64,000 nt of DNA from Eremophila alpestris peregrina (Eukaryota; Chordata; Aves; Passeriformes; Alaudidae). The stretch is taken from NCBI GenBank assembly GCA_009792885.1, contig WMCF01000110.1, positions 411,217 through 475,216 on the forward strand, written 5' to 3'. Below the pieces are notes generated by a model. That model was given only the letters and a program-made list of their open reading frames with translations. It was not told where the DNA came from and did not search any database. The position numbers and the translations under genes are program-made. Each line of letters opens with the position of its first letter. The first letter of the stretch is position 1. Positions 1 to 12,783 of this stretch are shown here, in pieces.

Positions 1-3000
1 TAAGGGTGACTTCACTATTGAATACCCTAACAGAATTTGGCAGAATTCTACAAGGTGTAACTTCTTGAAGCTTGGCTTCAGTCAGCTGTATCACATTTGG
101 TACTCTTTGTACTCCAAATCCATAAGGATTCAGTGACCTTCAGTGCTGCCTTTCTGAGCCCAAGCAGAATGACTTACCTGGCTGAAGTCACCCATGTGTC
201 TGTATAACTGGGGTAAAAATAACACACAGGTGTCACTATAAAACTTTTTAAGTCAATCCACTCCAAATCTTGTAAACACTTGCCCTCAGTCATAAAGAAA
301 ACAATGCAGAGGTGGCAGAAGGAGAGGTGTTAATTATGGGTGTTCACTTATCAGTCAGATATGGGCAAAATTGTTAGATTACCATTTAAGTAAGAGGAAT
401 GGGAAAGACTTCTTCAGAATCTTATTCGTCTCCAATATGTAATAACACAAAAACACACATGGACATTACATAAGCCAAAAACTGTATGAAAAGAGTAATT
501 TCATAGCAAATCCCATTTCAAGGGCTACCAGAATCACCCACAATTAGGCACTTAACAGTGTACAAAACCAATGCAATATTACTGGAGGTTGTTTATTAGC
601 TGTAGTAGTTATACCCAAGTACTATCGAGATCACAAAAAACCCCCAAAAACAACAACAAAAAAAAAATCCCCGAAGTGAGCTTTTTCAACCTGTGCTGTG
701 CTCTTCTGATCACAGATCCTGATGAACCTGTAAAAGCACAGGAGCCAATATGTTCTTAAATAGCAGGCAATGCAACACCAGATCCATATAATGCAAACAC
801 CATTTGACAAAATCCTCACTGGGAAGCATGATAGTCTTAATACTTGCAAAGCTGTAACTATAAAAATCATATTTTAACAGTATTGTAGCAGTAAGACAAA
901 GCTAAAATTTACATATATAACATCAGAGTCTTCCCCATTTGGCAAATACTGAAATGAAGGGAGAGGAGTCTTTTCATCTTAGGTCTTTGTTCTAGAGTAG
1001 AAAGTATTATGTGCTTTTCACTTAAAGACACAAAAAAAAAAACCCCCAAAAAACCGAAACAAACAAACAAAAAACCCAAAAACACCCCCCAAAACACCAA
1101 CCTCCCAAAAAAACCCCCAAAAACCCCACAAAACAAAACAAACCTATTAACTGAAGAACAACACTGAATTTGTATGTTCCCAGCAAAAAACAGACAAGTA
1201 GAAGACTTAAAGCAAAATATTTATGACTTGGAAAATGTTCCCTGTGCAATTTGTAACATGTCTACATATGAGAAATTTTAGGCTGAAATGATTTAATAGT
1301 GTCTTTGCATTAATATTTGCTCACATAAAATGGGAAGACTGAAACATCAGACAGCTTTCTGTAACCTCTATTAAATAATATTTTTCCAGGTGTACTCCTT
1401 CTAGAAAACCTTAAATATTGTTAACAATGAAAAAAAGGAATGACCAAAATTGGGAAAAATAAAAACTGTTGGCATATCATGACATGGGTATGAACTGAAT
1501 TTATGAAATACAATTTTTGGTGCCTTTTTCTTTGTCCTTTTTTTTTGTTAAAAACACTGTGAATATGTGTTCTGGAAGCTTAGAACACATACAGGAGGCA
1601 GATTTATTATGAGCAGAAGAGGAGAGAATAATGCTGACTTTAAGCACAGGAATTTTAAGCCAGGTTTTAAAAAATATGTTGCAGCACAGTAAAAGTGTAC
1701 TGATCTACTACTAAGGAGTTTGTAAAAAGCTATTCAAAGCACTTTTGAGATGTGTATTTTATAGATACCAGGGTTGTATGAAGTGTGTTGCTGAGAAAAA
1801 ACGCCACAAGTACAAATTCTAAGGGTTCTTGACTGACATGTAATCACATGGAAAAAAATCTGGTACTTACAGGCGGATTCTGGACTTTGATATAAAACTG
1901 CATACCTGTTAGTACTTCAGCCTGAACACCAAGTTTTTAAAAAAAATAGTGTAGAAGTTTTTAACTTCTAGTTGCAGGCACCGATATTAATCTAAAAAAT
2001 GAAAATATGATCCATGGTATTAGGATTAAAAATAATTCCCATTAAAAACACCATTGAAATCAAAGGTATAAAAATACATATGCACTGGCATGCAAAACAA
2101 CATCCAGTGCAATATTACTCTCCTGGCAGTCCATAGTGAGAGACTGGAAAAACTTAAGTGCAGCATATACAGATGTCAATAAAAGCAGCCTGGAAATGAC
2201 AGGTTGGCTTCATGATCTCACCCAGAGGAGATACTCAGGAGTATCTTTCAGTCTGGTACTCAGGAGTGGAAATGAGACATACCATCCACTTCACAGCATG
2301 TGCTATACAGGTCACAAAGTATGGCAGGTTCCTAAAGAAGGAGTTGCACAAAAATTACTCTGAAGCACAGACAGAACAATCTGTATCAGCCTGCTCAGTG
2401 AGATCAGACATCTGACTTCCAGGCATCAGTTGCCTAGATGCTCTTTAGAGTAAGTATTCTTGAGTTCAAAATATTGCTCTTTATTTACCATTTGGGATTT
2501 AGGCTGCAGACACTAAAAATAACAGTCTTACTCATAATGGTAAAGATTCACATTTAATAGGATTTAGGATACAAGTAACCTGCTGTTGCCTTCCTCCATT
2601 AAGATTTTTCTCAACCGTAACAGATTTCTCCAAGAGAACACACAGTTTTCTTTGGCCTCATTCTCGTTTAATGTCTCCATTTTGTCTGGATTGTCTGATT
2701 TAATTCTTAGATCTTAACTAAAACTATCTAGGAATTTTATACTGACAGAATTAACTGCGGGGTTAAATCTGGGTGTGGAGGGACTGACTCAAACAAATAA
2801 AGGTCCAAAATATGTCATGTGAAAATGCATGAAGCATGGTGTTTAAAAAATGATCAAAATTCTCTCTGTGGAAAGCACAGCTATTTGACAATAAAGAGAC
2901 CACAAGGCCTTTTACCTTGGAGAGCTTTAAGATCAGATGTGTTCAATTTTTATGTGATATACCCAATATCCCCATTACCACTTAGCTGTAGCTACTGTAA

Positions 3001-3880
3001 AAAAGAACAGCACTTTGAATTGTTACTTTGAAGTGACCTGAAATTTCTGTACTTGCTAACCATTACACAGAGTGAGGTTATGCTGCCTAAATGTTGTGTT
3101 GATGTCTTCATAGCATTTCTGTTCTTAAGACAAATTTGACGTTATGATCCAGGGAAGAACGTATCTGTTTAAACACCTTGCAGTATTTGTGATCCAAGTG
3201 AGAAGAAGAACCACAACAGAAATTAATTTTCTGTAAGTATCTTCTGTACAAGGATGTTCTCTTGTACTACTATTTAATCTGTGGATCCTTTATGCAAGCA
3301 AATTCTCAAAGAGGAAAAGACTGTGCAGCTAACAAATCCTCAGAAACTGGCATAACCTCTAGCTTGAGAAGGAATTAGAAGAGGACAAGTGCAGCCTGAG
3401 AATGTCACCTACGAAGTGTAAGAATAGGCTTTCTATAATCCAGTCTCCTGTTGTCAATCAACTTCTATTAGCTCAGAAACAGCCCAAATGTTATGTTTGG
3501 ACCTCCCTGAACTTGCTGGAAGACCTGGATTTATCACTATCTTAACGCTTTGTCTAAAGGGACCTACATACTAATGCAGAGTTTAAACAAATGTTAACAA
3601 GTTTATTCATGTTTCAGATAGAATTCGAAGTTATTTGAACTACTTAAAGAAAATAATCCTTCAAAACCGGATAAATTTAAACTAAATAGAAGTCAAAATA
3701 CAATCATCAACTAATTTAGCCTACTTGGTTCTGAGTAGGGAACATAGGGAAAGTGCTGTAGATTGGGGACCAAAGTCACATCACATATGAGAGGATTGGA
3801 GATCTGAATTTAAAATGAAAGAAATAGACATGGATTCTTTGCCAAAGAACATTTCCTTCTAAAATCTCTCAGAAACTAAG
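1..3880. other. Intergenic AT-rich sequence, no gene seen
   Basis: Downstream flank of TMEM161B. I see no conserved coding frame. An A/C-rich low-complexity stretch (about 1030-1145) gives spurious Phe/Gly/Val frames on the minus strand. No recognisable transposon was found. Confidence 0.5.
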
Positions 3881-4195
3881 GAAGATCTCACTGTGTCCTT
3901 CCAACACTTAAAGGGGGCTTATAAAGAAGAGGGAGAATGACTTTTTTGCACAGGCAGGGAGTGATAGGACAAGAGGGACCAGTTCTAAACTGAAAGAGGG
4001 GAGATTTAGATTAGGTGTTAGGTGAAGACTCTTGCCTGTGAAGGTGGTGAGGCACTAGATAAAGTTATCCAGAGAAGCTGTGGCTGCCCATCTCTGGAGG
4101 TGTTCAAGGCCATGTTTGACGGGGCTTGGAGCAACCTGGTCTAGTGGGAAGTGATCCATGCCAGATCCATTCCAACCCAAACCACTCTAAAATTT
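3881..4195 (+). mobile_element. CR1 LINE 3' end fragment
   Basis: Degraded 3' end of an avian CR1 retroposon in sense orientation. Visible landmarks are GTGATAGGACAAGAGGGACC, the run AGATTTAGATTAGGTGTTAGG, TCTGGAGGTGTTCAAGGCCA and the terminal CCATTCCAACCCAAACCA block. The 5' part is absent, as is usual for CR1 copies. Confidence 0.9.
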
Positions 4196-5912
4196 TTTTA
4201 TTAAGTAGTGGGCAAAAAGCAAGACAAAATGTTTAAGAAACCTGAGTAACACCTGCCAATGTTTCAGTCATGTTTTACTAGCTTTTCCATTTCTGCAAGA
4301 TGCTTTCCCCCTTCATCAGGTGCTGATAAAGGTCTCCATGAAACAAATAAACAAAAAAAGCATTTGCTAGCTGCTGTTTCAAGGGAACTTACTACAGGAG
4401 TGAACAGTTATTTCTTTGAACCTTACACAATATACATAGAAGTCAGGACTATCAGCGTGGCTAATTTAAGACATATTTTTGATCACATCACATACTAGTA
4501 GGAAGCACTGCTCACAACCTTAGCAATATGGTCCCTCTGGTTTCACTGTCACCACACATTTCAAAGGCTTTTATTGCCATACTTTACTTTTCCATAAGCC
4601 TTCTTGACTCATGTCAGGATTAAATGGATGCAAATAAAGTCCATCTCCCACTCACTGCTGACCAGAAGATCAACCATTCAATTCTGCAGAACAATGGTCT
4701 GTAGAGCAATGGAACAGCACAGTGACTACAAGCACTGATTTTCATGTTTCTAACACCAGGTGCCTATTTTTCACTGTGATCAGTGTGATGTCTAAATAGC
4801 AAGGTGGCATGAGCTCTTAGGAAAGGCTTTGTGAAGTTCAGCTACATGATCCAGTTATTACCTCTGCTGAATGCATTATTATGTAACTACAGTTCGCTTT
4901 TGCTTATGAGCTTTCAGAATGACTATGGGAGCAGAAACTGTTCTTTAACATTGTTTTAAAGTATTCTCAAGTGTCCAAAATTTACTCCTTCAGACTGCAA
5001 CAACAGGTTACATCTCCTGTATAGTGAGCTTTATCGGGCAAGTTATCAGAATCAAACTGCTTTGCATTGTTTTATTTTTCTGATCAAAAGATCGGCATTG
5101 AACACCTAACTCTAACCTAAAAGCTGGCCTTACTAATTCTATTAGTAATGATGTATCTTGTAGTAATTATATATCTTGAACTGATACAAAAGTAGTATTG
5201 TTGGACCTGTCATATTTAGTAATTCAATTATTCATCTGAAAGTTATTTCCTAGGAATGCTTTGAGATTTGATGAGGTCAAATATTATTTTTTAAGCCAAT
5301 TCACAGTAAAGCCTTTGTCCCATTAGTTACAAAAAGCTGGTGTGAAAACAACAAAGCTTGCAGCCCCAGTCACACTGAAATACTGCAATGAAACCAGTAG
5401 CATCATGCAAGGTGTTCTCAGACATCCTAAACGCATGCAGAAGGTACTAGGCTCATGTACACAAATCTTTCCCCAACAAATGCAACTTAATAAACTAATA
5501 AATAACTTAAAAGGCTTTCAACACAGTAAGATCATTTATCTTCAACTTAAAATCTTGATTTTCCGCATTCATTGAGTTTGTTTCCCCATATGGTAGGTTT
5601 GCTACATATTAAATATTTAGTTAAGCTTTTCCATTTATAAATCCTTATTATATGCCAAAGCTGTACACAAATTCAAGAGAAAAAGAACAGTAACATAAAA
5701 ACAGCTAGTATTAGTTAAAAAACCCACTGACCTCTGCAAAGTGTAATATTAACTCCTTAAAAAAAGCTACTGCATATAAATCCCCATTCCTGTTTTGCAA
5801 ATACACAAAACAGCTGATAAACTGTCAATAATTTTATGATTGGAATAGATCTCTCCAGTTAAGCAAAAACTGTGAAGTTAATACTTTGATCTTTTTCTTA
5901 TTACACAGCTGT
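4196..5912. other. Intergenic AT-rich sequence, no gene seen
   Basis: Between the CR1 fragment and the putative TMEM161B 3' UTR. Nothing recognisable as a gene, RNA or repeat. It may include part of a longer 3' UTR if a distal poly(A) site is used. Confidence 0.4.
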
Positions 5913-7207
5913 TTTATTATACAGAAAATCTATTTCTGAAGCCAAGATATATTAATTATCATTATATGGTCATGTTAGCACTGATTAAAATGGCAAAAGA
6001 TGATGATTTGACAGAAGAACTTTTAGGATTAACAGTTTAAGTAGATCTTTTCTTCCCAAGACAGTGTAAGTTTTTTAGTATAGCTAAGTACCTCTAAAGA
6101 GGCACAAAAAACAAATAGCCCTTTCAACTGAACTAAAAAAAAAAAAAAATTAATTTAAAAGCTTCATTTCAAAAGGGAATCCTGAAATTACTAGATAAAC
6201 ATACACCCCTCTCCCACAGCCCTGTAGGATACATTCAGGAATTTAAAATAAAGATTCCATATTTCATACCTTCATATATATTATATATTTAATATATAAT
6301 ATATATTTATATGTACATTACACATATACATACACTGTCAGTCAGCAGGATTAAACTGTTTTGTTTAGAAATGTTTGACTGGTTTCATTAATTATTTTCT
6401 ATTCTTTTGTAAATTCAATGGAATTTATCTACTACCTCAAAAGAAGAAATTTAAAAGATCCAGATGCAATCTGTGGATCAATACTAGCACCAATACAGAT
6501 GGCCATCACTTCAAAATGACTGCAGGGACTGAAATAATGTATTTGTTTTAACTCTTTTCTTACTGCACAAGCACTCCTGCAAAATACATAGGCAGCAATA
6601 CCTGTCAGGTACATACATCTACTCCTGTTAAATTTATATTTTATACAACTTTCCTTACTGTAATATACAGCATCTCTTTTGTCCTGTTGGATTATTTCAT
6701 TTTCCAAGGAGAAAAGTGATCAACAGTTATCCAACAGAATTTTTTTTTTAATCCCCTCTCTCTCCTTTCATTGTATGGCTCAGTTTCAAGACTTAATTGA
6801 TAGGCAGCCACCATAACTATGTCCAGTACCCTTTTAATTCAGTCAGTGACTGTTGATGCTTAAAAAACAAATTTTTGAGTTTGGCTTGCTGTTTATGGAA
6901 ACCAAGATACCCAGAGGTCACATCTTTTCAGCATGCTTACCACCATCTACAACACAATAATGTCAGTCAGTCCCACGACTATAACTGATTTAGTTACCTA
7001 CCATTTGGGTAACAAAAAATAACAAACCCAGTTGCAATTTCAAACATTTTAAGATTATTCACCCTGAGAACACCAAGGAAGTGTTTAAAAATAATTATGA
7101 TATGTTTTCTCTTCACATATATAGTTTGCTTTTCTCTTCATCTCCTCTTGGGTACCTGGGTTTGTATCTAGAATTTGACCTCACACTTGCTCTGTCAGTT
7201 GACTTGT
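5913..7207 (-). other. TMEM161B: TMEM161B 3' UTR (extent uncertain) and candidate poly(A) signals
   Basis: Sequence after the stop codon is AT-rich and has no coding potential. On the minus strand the nearest candidate poly(A) hexamers are ATTAAA at 6833-6838 and 6747-6752, and AATAAA at 5913-5918. That would give a 3' UTR of roughly 0.4 or 1.3 kb. Which is used cannot be decided here. Confidence 0.35.
6268..6312. repeat. AT-rich palindromic low-complexity tract
   Basis: Alternating T/A sequence (TATATTATATATTTAATATA core) able to fold on itself. It lies about 0.9 kb downstream of the TMEM161B stop codon. Confidence 0.7.
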
Positions 7208-7485
7208 TCACGCCACAGTCAGGTACTGGTGATAGAAGAGCCCAAAAAGGCTTGTAGAAAAAAGGCAAGCAGCAATCCACCAGGTGAGGAAAGACAGGAG
7301 TCCCCGGAACAGGAGAGGAGTGAAAATATTCTTCAGGCTTCCCAGAGCCATTGTTATTTGTACTACAGTTACTTTCATCTTTCCATCAGCAGGTGGAGAC
7401 TCAGAATGAACAGAATTGTGAAGCAGACTGTTTTCTACCGGAGTGTCAGAATTCAAGCCTGGGTAGATGCCCCAAGAATAATTAC
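7208..7485 (-). CDS. TMEM161B: TMEM161B coding exon 12 with stop codon
   Basis: Completes Gly395 and encodes residues 396-486, with TGA at 7208-7210. The acceptor is TTTAACAG. The first third is a variable, Ser/Pro-rich hydrophilic loop that opens with an NYS sequon. The rest is highly conserved: KNIFTPLLFRGLLSFLTWW and the last membrane segment, ending FYHQYLTVA. The match to the family runs to the final residue, so the C-terminus is complete. Confidence 0.97.
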
Positions 7486-8332
7486 CTGTTAAAAATAAAA
7501 AAATAACAGCTTTTTGTAGAATGAAATTCAAGTTCTGTTAATTCAATCACTCTATAGATTGATATATTTTTAATACACACATGAAAATGTTATGTTTTTA
7601 TAACTTAATAAATACAGACTATATTCATCTGCATGACTTCCTTGTCATACCAGCAAGCTACTGGCATAGGACTCATCTTGCATTTTGACATCCTAACATC
7701 TACATGTGATACAGCTGCTTTGAGACCCCTGTATGTCTTGGGTATGACTCAACTCACCAGACGGGGAGCTGTCTGCTCCAGGGCAGGATGAATCACAACC
7801 TACTGAACTCTATCCACTGCCTTTTTGCAAGAGAATGACACACGGCATGGCAGACTATGAAAGACATCTCTCACAAGAAACAAAGAAAAAAACCTCAAAC
7901 CAGAGCAACTTCAGATCTTCCAGTAACTACATGAACCCCACTTCTCACAATTCCCATTCTAAAAGCCTACTAAAGATAAAAAAGCTGAAAAAAATCCCTC
8001 ATGAGATGCTCATGAAATTAAATCAATCATGCTTTATACAGTTAACTTTTAAAATACTTCTAAAAAGACAAATATTTCAACAGAACAGTTTAATTGGTTG
8101 CATTACACAATTTCTCAGGAAAAAATCAAACAAATTAGCATGCAAATGGAAGATATCAAAGCAGCAACAGAAATAACTACTTAAATGCCACATATGAACC
8201 TTTAAAAGTACAAGAAACTGCAAGGTGTTTTGTACTGCAAGTACCCATGAATTCTAATTCTCTTTAATCAGGTGAAAATAAAAAAGTCCCATGGAGAACA
8301 GAATAAACTATTGTTGATCCTATTTTGCCTAC

Positions 8333-8429
8333 CTAGTGTTTTCAAGAGCAGAGTTGTGTGAAGGAGCATTACCATTGGTGCAACATACTGCAGTGCAATT
8401 ACACAGAGATAATAGAATACCCGAGCCAC
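8333..8429 (-). CDS. TMEM161B: TMEM161B coding exon 11
   Basis: Encodes residues 363-394 and the first base of Gly395. The acceptor is TTCCAG and the donor GTAGGC, somewhat weaker than the rest. It is almost wholly one hydrophobic segment (VFYYLCVIALQYVAP followed by MVMLLHTTLLL), long enough for a kinked helix or a hairpin. Confidence 0.95.
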
Positions 8430-10453
8430 CTGGAAAAACAAATGAGAGTTAAGTTCATGAGCCCTAGTTGATCAAAGCAGACCTTTATGAACATGTCTAG
8501 AAAAAACATAACTTATTAAAAAACCCCAGTACTTATATATTAAAACTGTTTTAAGAATTTTCAAATAACTCTTGGCATGTGACATATTGTCTTCAAAGGA
8601 CCTACTGAAGAGATCCCCATAATGAATTCTAGTTTCAGGACATTTTCAAATCGGAGAGGAAGCACTGAAAGGAAATAATTAAAAGCATCAATTCTATTTA
8701 AAAAAGAGAATCAATTTTGCTTCTGCAAACTGCATTACATCATTCAACGATTCCTATTTTAATATACCAGAAACAAAAATAAACATATATGTTTAATTTT
8801 TTTAAGTTCCCAGTCATTTATAAACTAAATCCTATTTCAAAAATGAAATAGTAGTCACAGTCCAAAGCCCCATAAAAAGTAAATGAAAGCTTGGTTAATA
8901 TTACAGTCCTTTTTCAAAAGCGAGGTATTTTAATATTTCCTACTGGAAAACACTTGTGTTTTATAAACAATGAGGAGTTTTCAGTAGATCAATAACAGCA
9001 TTTAAATGGTCTTTATTTCACCAAAACCCATTCAGATATATCCCTCCCCCTGCTCTCCATCTGTTCCACTTTTCTCAAGATTGTAACATTACATATTTTA
9101 TATAACCTATTGGCCTAAAAGATTAAACCAAATAAAGATGGCAAAAAGTGATAAAATCAATAGCAATCAAGCAGTGAAAGAAAACTACCTGGGTTTTTAA
9201 AAAGAACAGAATGCAGGGTGACAAAAATGATGAAGGCAGACATGACAGTTTTGGGAATACCTCTCAAGCCTCAAAGGACTTCTTAATGAGCAAGCATCAA
9301 AAAACTCACATGATAAAGTAGTAATATACTGACAGAAGAAAAAGCATAAGACAAAGATATTGTCAGAAAATTGATGGAATATGAGAAAAATAACAAAAAA
9401 CTAATGATCACTGCAGAATGACAGGAAAGAATACACTGGTAGAAGTTCCAAAAAATGTAAAGCAGATACGATAATTAAAACACGACAAGACTACGTCTAG
9501 TGACTATAGCCTACTGCAAGAGAATATATTAAGACACTGGAGGAATGGATTTAGGAAATGCCACAATGAGAAGACATTACTGTTTTATAGGTAGGAATAA
9601 AATTCCCAGTACTCAGCACATTTACAGCAATTGGCACAGTTCCATCCTAACCAGTTGCTCCTGTATGTATTTCCTCTTTTCTTTTCTCAAGAAATTCCTA
9701 GCTTCTTTGTAAATAATTACTGCACAGTTCACTTATGACCTTCAGACACCTGGTGTAACTACAAGTAATAATGACAATCCTGGAAGAGGAGTCTTTGTTT
9801 TAGGGCATCCTTCAACATTCCTCCTGCAATAGACCCCAACTCAGCAGGATCATTAGACAGCACTATCATGAAATATTAGAAATTTAAGTTTATTTTGCAG
9901 ACAACACACAACAGCCATTCTACCTCCTCCATGTGCTCAAGGTATGCTTTACCACTTTTCTTTAAAAAAAAAAGAACCCTGAGAAATTTCACCTTGTCCA
10001 CAATAAGAGGCAATTTTTAAACTAGGCTGGTGCACTTCACATTGGTCTGACAGAATTAAGCATCTGTCATTTTTATCCCAAAATATAACCATCTTATCAT
10101 ATTTCCCTCAATTTCAAAAATCATAGTCGGTAAAAGGGTGTTTTACCATTCTATCAAAATTCCGTTTTTTCTTTCCCATATTGTAGTTAAAGATCATTAC
10201 TCATTGGAAGGGATCTTTTGTAACAACTTCCAAATAACCAAGGACAAACTATCTGCATAACACAGATGATACATTTCTCCATATTCTGGTTTGCAGATTT
10301 TCTCTGTAATGATGCTATTTTTATAGGAGATATAGTCTAGAAAGCTTCATTCTTTGATTTGAGCTCTGCTGACACAGAAGACAACAAACTGAAAAAAATC
10401 ATTTGCACAGTCAAAGTACTACAAGTATATAACCTCAGTGCCACCATACTTAC

Positions 10454-10628
10454 CATTTTCTGTAAATCAACCATACTTATTCTACCAGCTTCCTTTTTCA
10501 TCTGATCCACACTTTTCTGGGCTAAATTAAGATAGGCCTGTAAATGATGACGCATCATAGCCAATCGTAAAACACACAACAGGATTATAATCCACAATCT
10601 GACTGTATCAAATGTATCTTCTGACATT
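10454..10628 (-). CDS. TMEM161B: TMEM161B coding exon 10
   Basis: Completes Leu304 and encodes residues 305-362, ending on a full ATG codon before GTAAGT, so intron 10 is phase 0. The acceptor is TCCACAG. It contains a membrane segment (LWIIILLCVLRLAMM), then a long basic helix (HLQAYLNLAQKSVDQMKKEA) likely to be a cytosolic or coiled element. Confidence 0.96.
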
Positions 10629-11711
10629 CTGTGGATAATAAAAAAAGGGTAATGATGTTTTCCGAAGACCACCTACTGCTACAGTTGTTTGTATAATGTG
10701 TAAAGTAATCTTGAGGCAAACAGTCAAAGTAGTTAACACACAAACCACAGTTATGAAGTCCACACGCTAGTAATATTTACTTTTGCCTTCTATTTTTCTT
10801 TCCTACTACTTCTCAGTAGCCCTGCAGCATTAGTCCCAAATTCATATGCATTTGTCTGTAAACAAGAGCAGTTCCTAATTGCTTAAATTCTGAGCAATGA
10901 AGGCAAGACACTAAAAAGCAAGGTTGCTTAGATAATTACAGGTTTTCAGACACACAGGACTGGACAGTAAATAGTAAATGGGTAAATGGGTACTTTAGTT
11001 GGCTGAGATACCTAGTAATACCTCAACCCTCATTTCTGGATGAACTGAGGAACAAAAGATATACGTATATCATTAAAAAATATGTATATCTGTTGTGTTT
11101 TATGTAATAGCTCGATGGTCACAGGATTACTTTAGAGGCTTATCTCACCTCTATAAAGCAAGAAGCGTATCAGCCCATTGTATCTGTTGCAAGTCTATTT
11201 TGAATTAGCAGACTAATTGTGACAATCAACTACAGTATTTCAGATAACACCCTCCTTGGAAATTCTTTCCCTTTTGGTATTTTAAATATTTTACCTATCA
11301 ATTCAATACCACTTAATCAGCATGTAAATTAAGACAAATTTCCTAGCTTAGTTCTCATGCCAACATATCTCAACTGTTTTCAGTGAAAGCACTTCTCTCC
11401 TACACCAATAAGCAAGATACAAGGTTCCAGCAGGTAGTAGCAAGGTGGTGTTCCACCCCTACAAAAAACAAGGAATTACTGCCAAGGAGATGTCAGAAGC
11501 CAGCAGCTTTTAACCTTAACACTCAACATTCTGCCACCAATTCTCATTCTTTTGAAATAACAGAAGCTCTTTAGAATTCAGCTGCACTTTCCACAAAACT
11601 TCTGACAGCAGACACTATTAAAAGTCATTCATGTTTCTACAACTTTCAAAGAGCTCTAAGACAATGTTTTGTTCTCAATACCCCAGAAAGAACTTTTAAA
11701 GGAAATCTTAC

Positions 11712-11825
11712 AAAGGAATGCTCTCTTTGCCCAAAGGTGGGCTCATAATGTAGTCCTTAGTGATTGGTTTTACCCACAGTAGAACCATAAATAAAGGTGC
11801 CAAGAAGTTTATATGTAGCAATGTT
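11712..11825 (-). CDS. TMEM161B: TMEM161B coding exon 9
   Basis: Completes Gln266, encodes residues 267-303, and gives two bases of Leu304. The acceptor has a long pyrimidine tract (TTTTTTTTCAG) and the donor is GTAAGA. It encodes the membrane segment HINFLAPLFMVLLWV and the loop KPITKDYIMSPPLGKES. Confidence 0.96.
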
Positions 11826-12765
11826 CTGAAAAAAAGAAAAAAAAGAGGGAACTTGGTAAATAGAAGCCAATGACCATACTGTTCAAAGTGTATACAGATT
11901 CAAAAGGAGAAATATTAACTTTAAAATAGTTAAGGAGAAAAAGAAATAAGAAAACTACTTCCCTATTTTATATGTATGACTTACATTTCAACATAAGAAT
12001 CCTATTATATATTGTGAAATCACACGGGATTTTGGCTTTAAATAAACAGGAGAAACAGTTGTCAGGTGTCAGATTTCACAGTTTAATGAAGCATTTTATT
12101 TAGAAACTCTGATTAAATGAAACTTTTTACTTAAAGGTACTCAGATCAAAAAAATACTGTATGAAACTGCACAACAAAAATAAAAGTAGTACTCTTTAAT
12201 AATCTTTGACTACAAAACAGAAGAATTTAAAAGGGGATATAGTTTTCGGAGTTTTACCTGAAATTAATATCCTTCTTTATTTCTAAACATCTGAACTTTT
12301 TTCTTTATTTCTAAAGCCATCTTTCCAATCATTTTTTATTGCTAAAATAAAATTAGAACAGTTGAAGGGATTGGGTTGTTTTCTTAGTGCACTATTTCCT
12401 TACTAACAGAATCAGGTTTGTCTCCACATTCACTACAGTGCTTGTACACGACAGAAAAAATGATGTAATCAAAAATGATTATAAAGAACACAAGACCTTT
12501 CTGATTGCAAACTATCAGGCTTCTTAAAACCATTAAAATATTTGCATGCTTCACAAGCTGTCATCACACACAAATTTAAATCTTTGGTTTCAGATGAAGA
12601 AGTAAGCTCTGCTGGCTATTAACTGGTGCCAGTTAATACAACAGCATGAAGGAAAAGTCCAAAGCATTTCAGTAGATTGTGAAAGCCTTTTACCTGAGCT
12701 TCTACTTATTTAAGACATCTTACTGAGTTAAGGGACTGGAATGTGCCAAAGGGTGGTTGGAATCA

Positions 12766-12783
12766 CTTTTTTTTTTTTTTTTT
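12766..12783 (+). repeat. Poly(T) run in intron 8
   Basis: An uninterrupted T tract in intron 8, followed by a G/T-rich low-complexity stretch at about 13,060-13,340. No transposon could be recognised next to it. On the transcribed strand it is poly(A). Confidence 0.6.

Noticed and set aside
1030..1145. Frames rich in Phe, Gly and Val on the minus strand
   Set aside because: Artefact of an A/C low-complexity tract.
6432..6707. 91-codon minus-strand frame downstream of TMEM161B
   Set aside because: Low-quality composition, no recognisable motif, and located in the probable 3' UTR.
7175..7492. 105-codon plus-strand frame
   Set aside because: Exact antisense of TMEM161B exon 12, whose coding sense is certain.
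7835..8176. 113-codon plus-strand frame, Lys/Ser/Asn-rich
   Set aside because: Composition reflects AT-rich intron sequence. No domain, and it lies inside TMEM161B intron 11.
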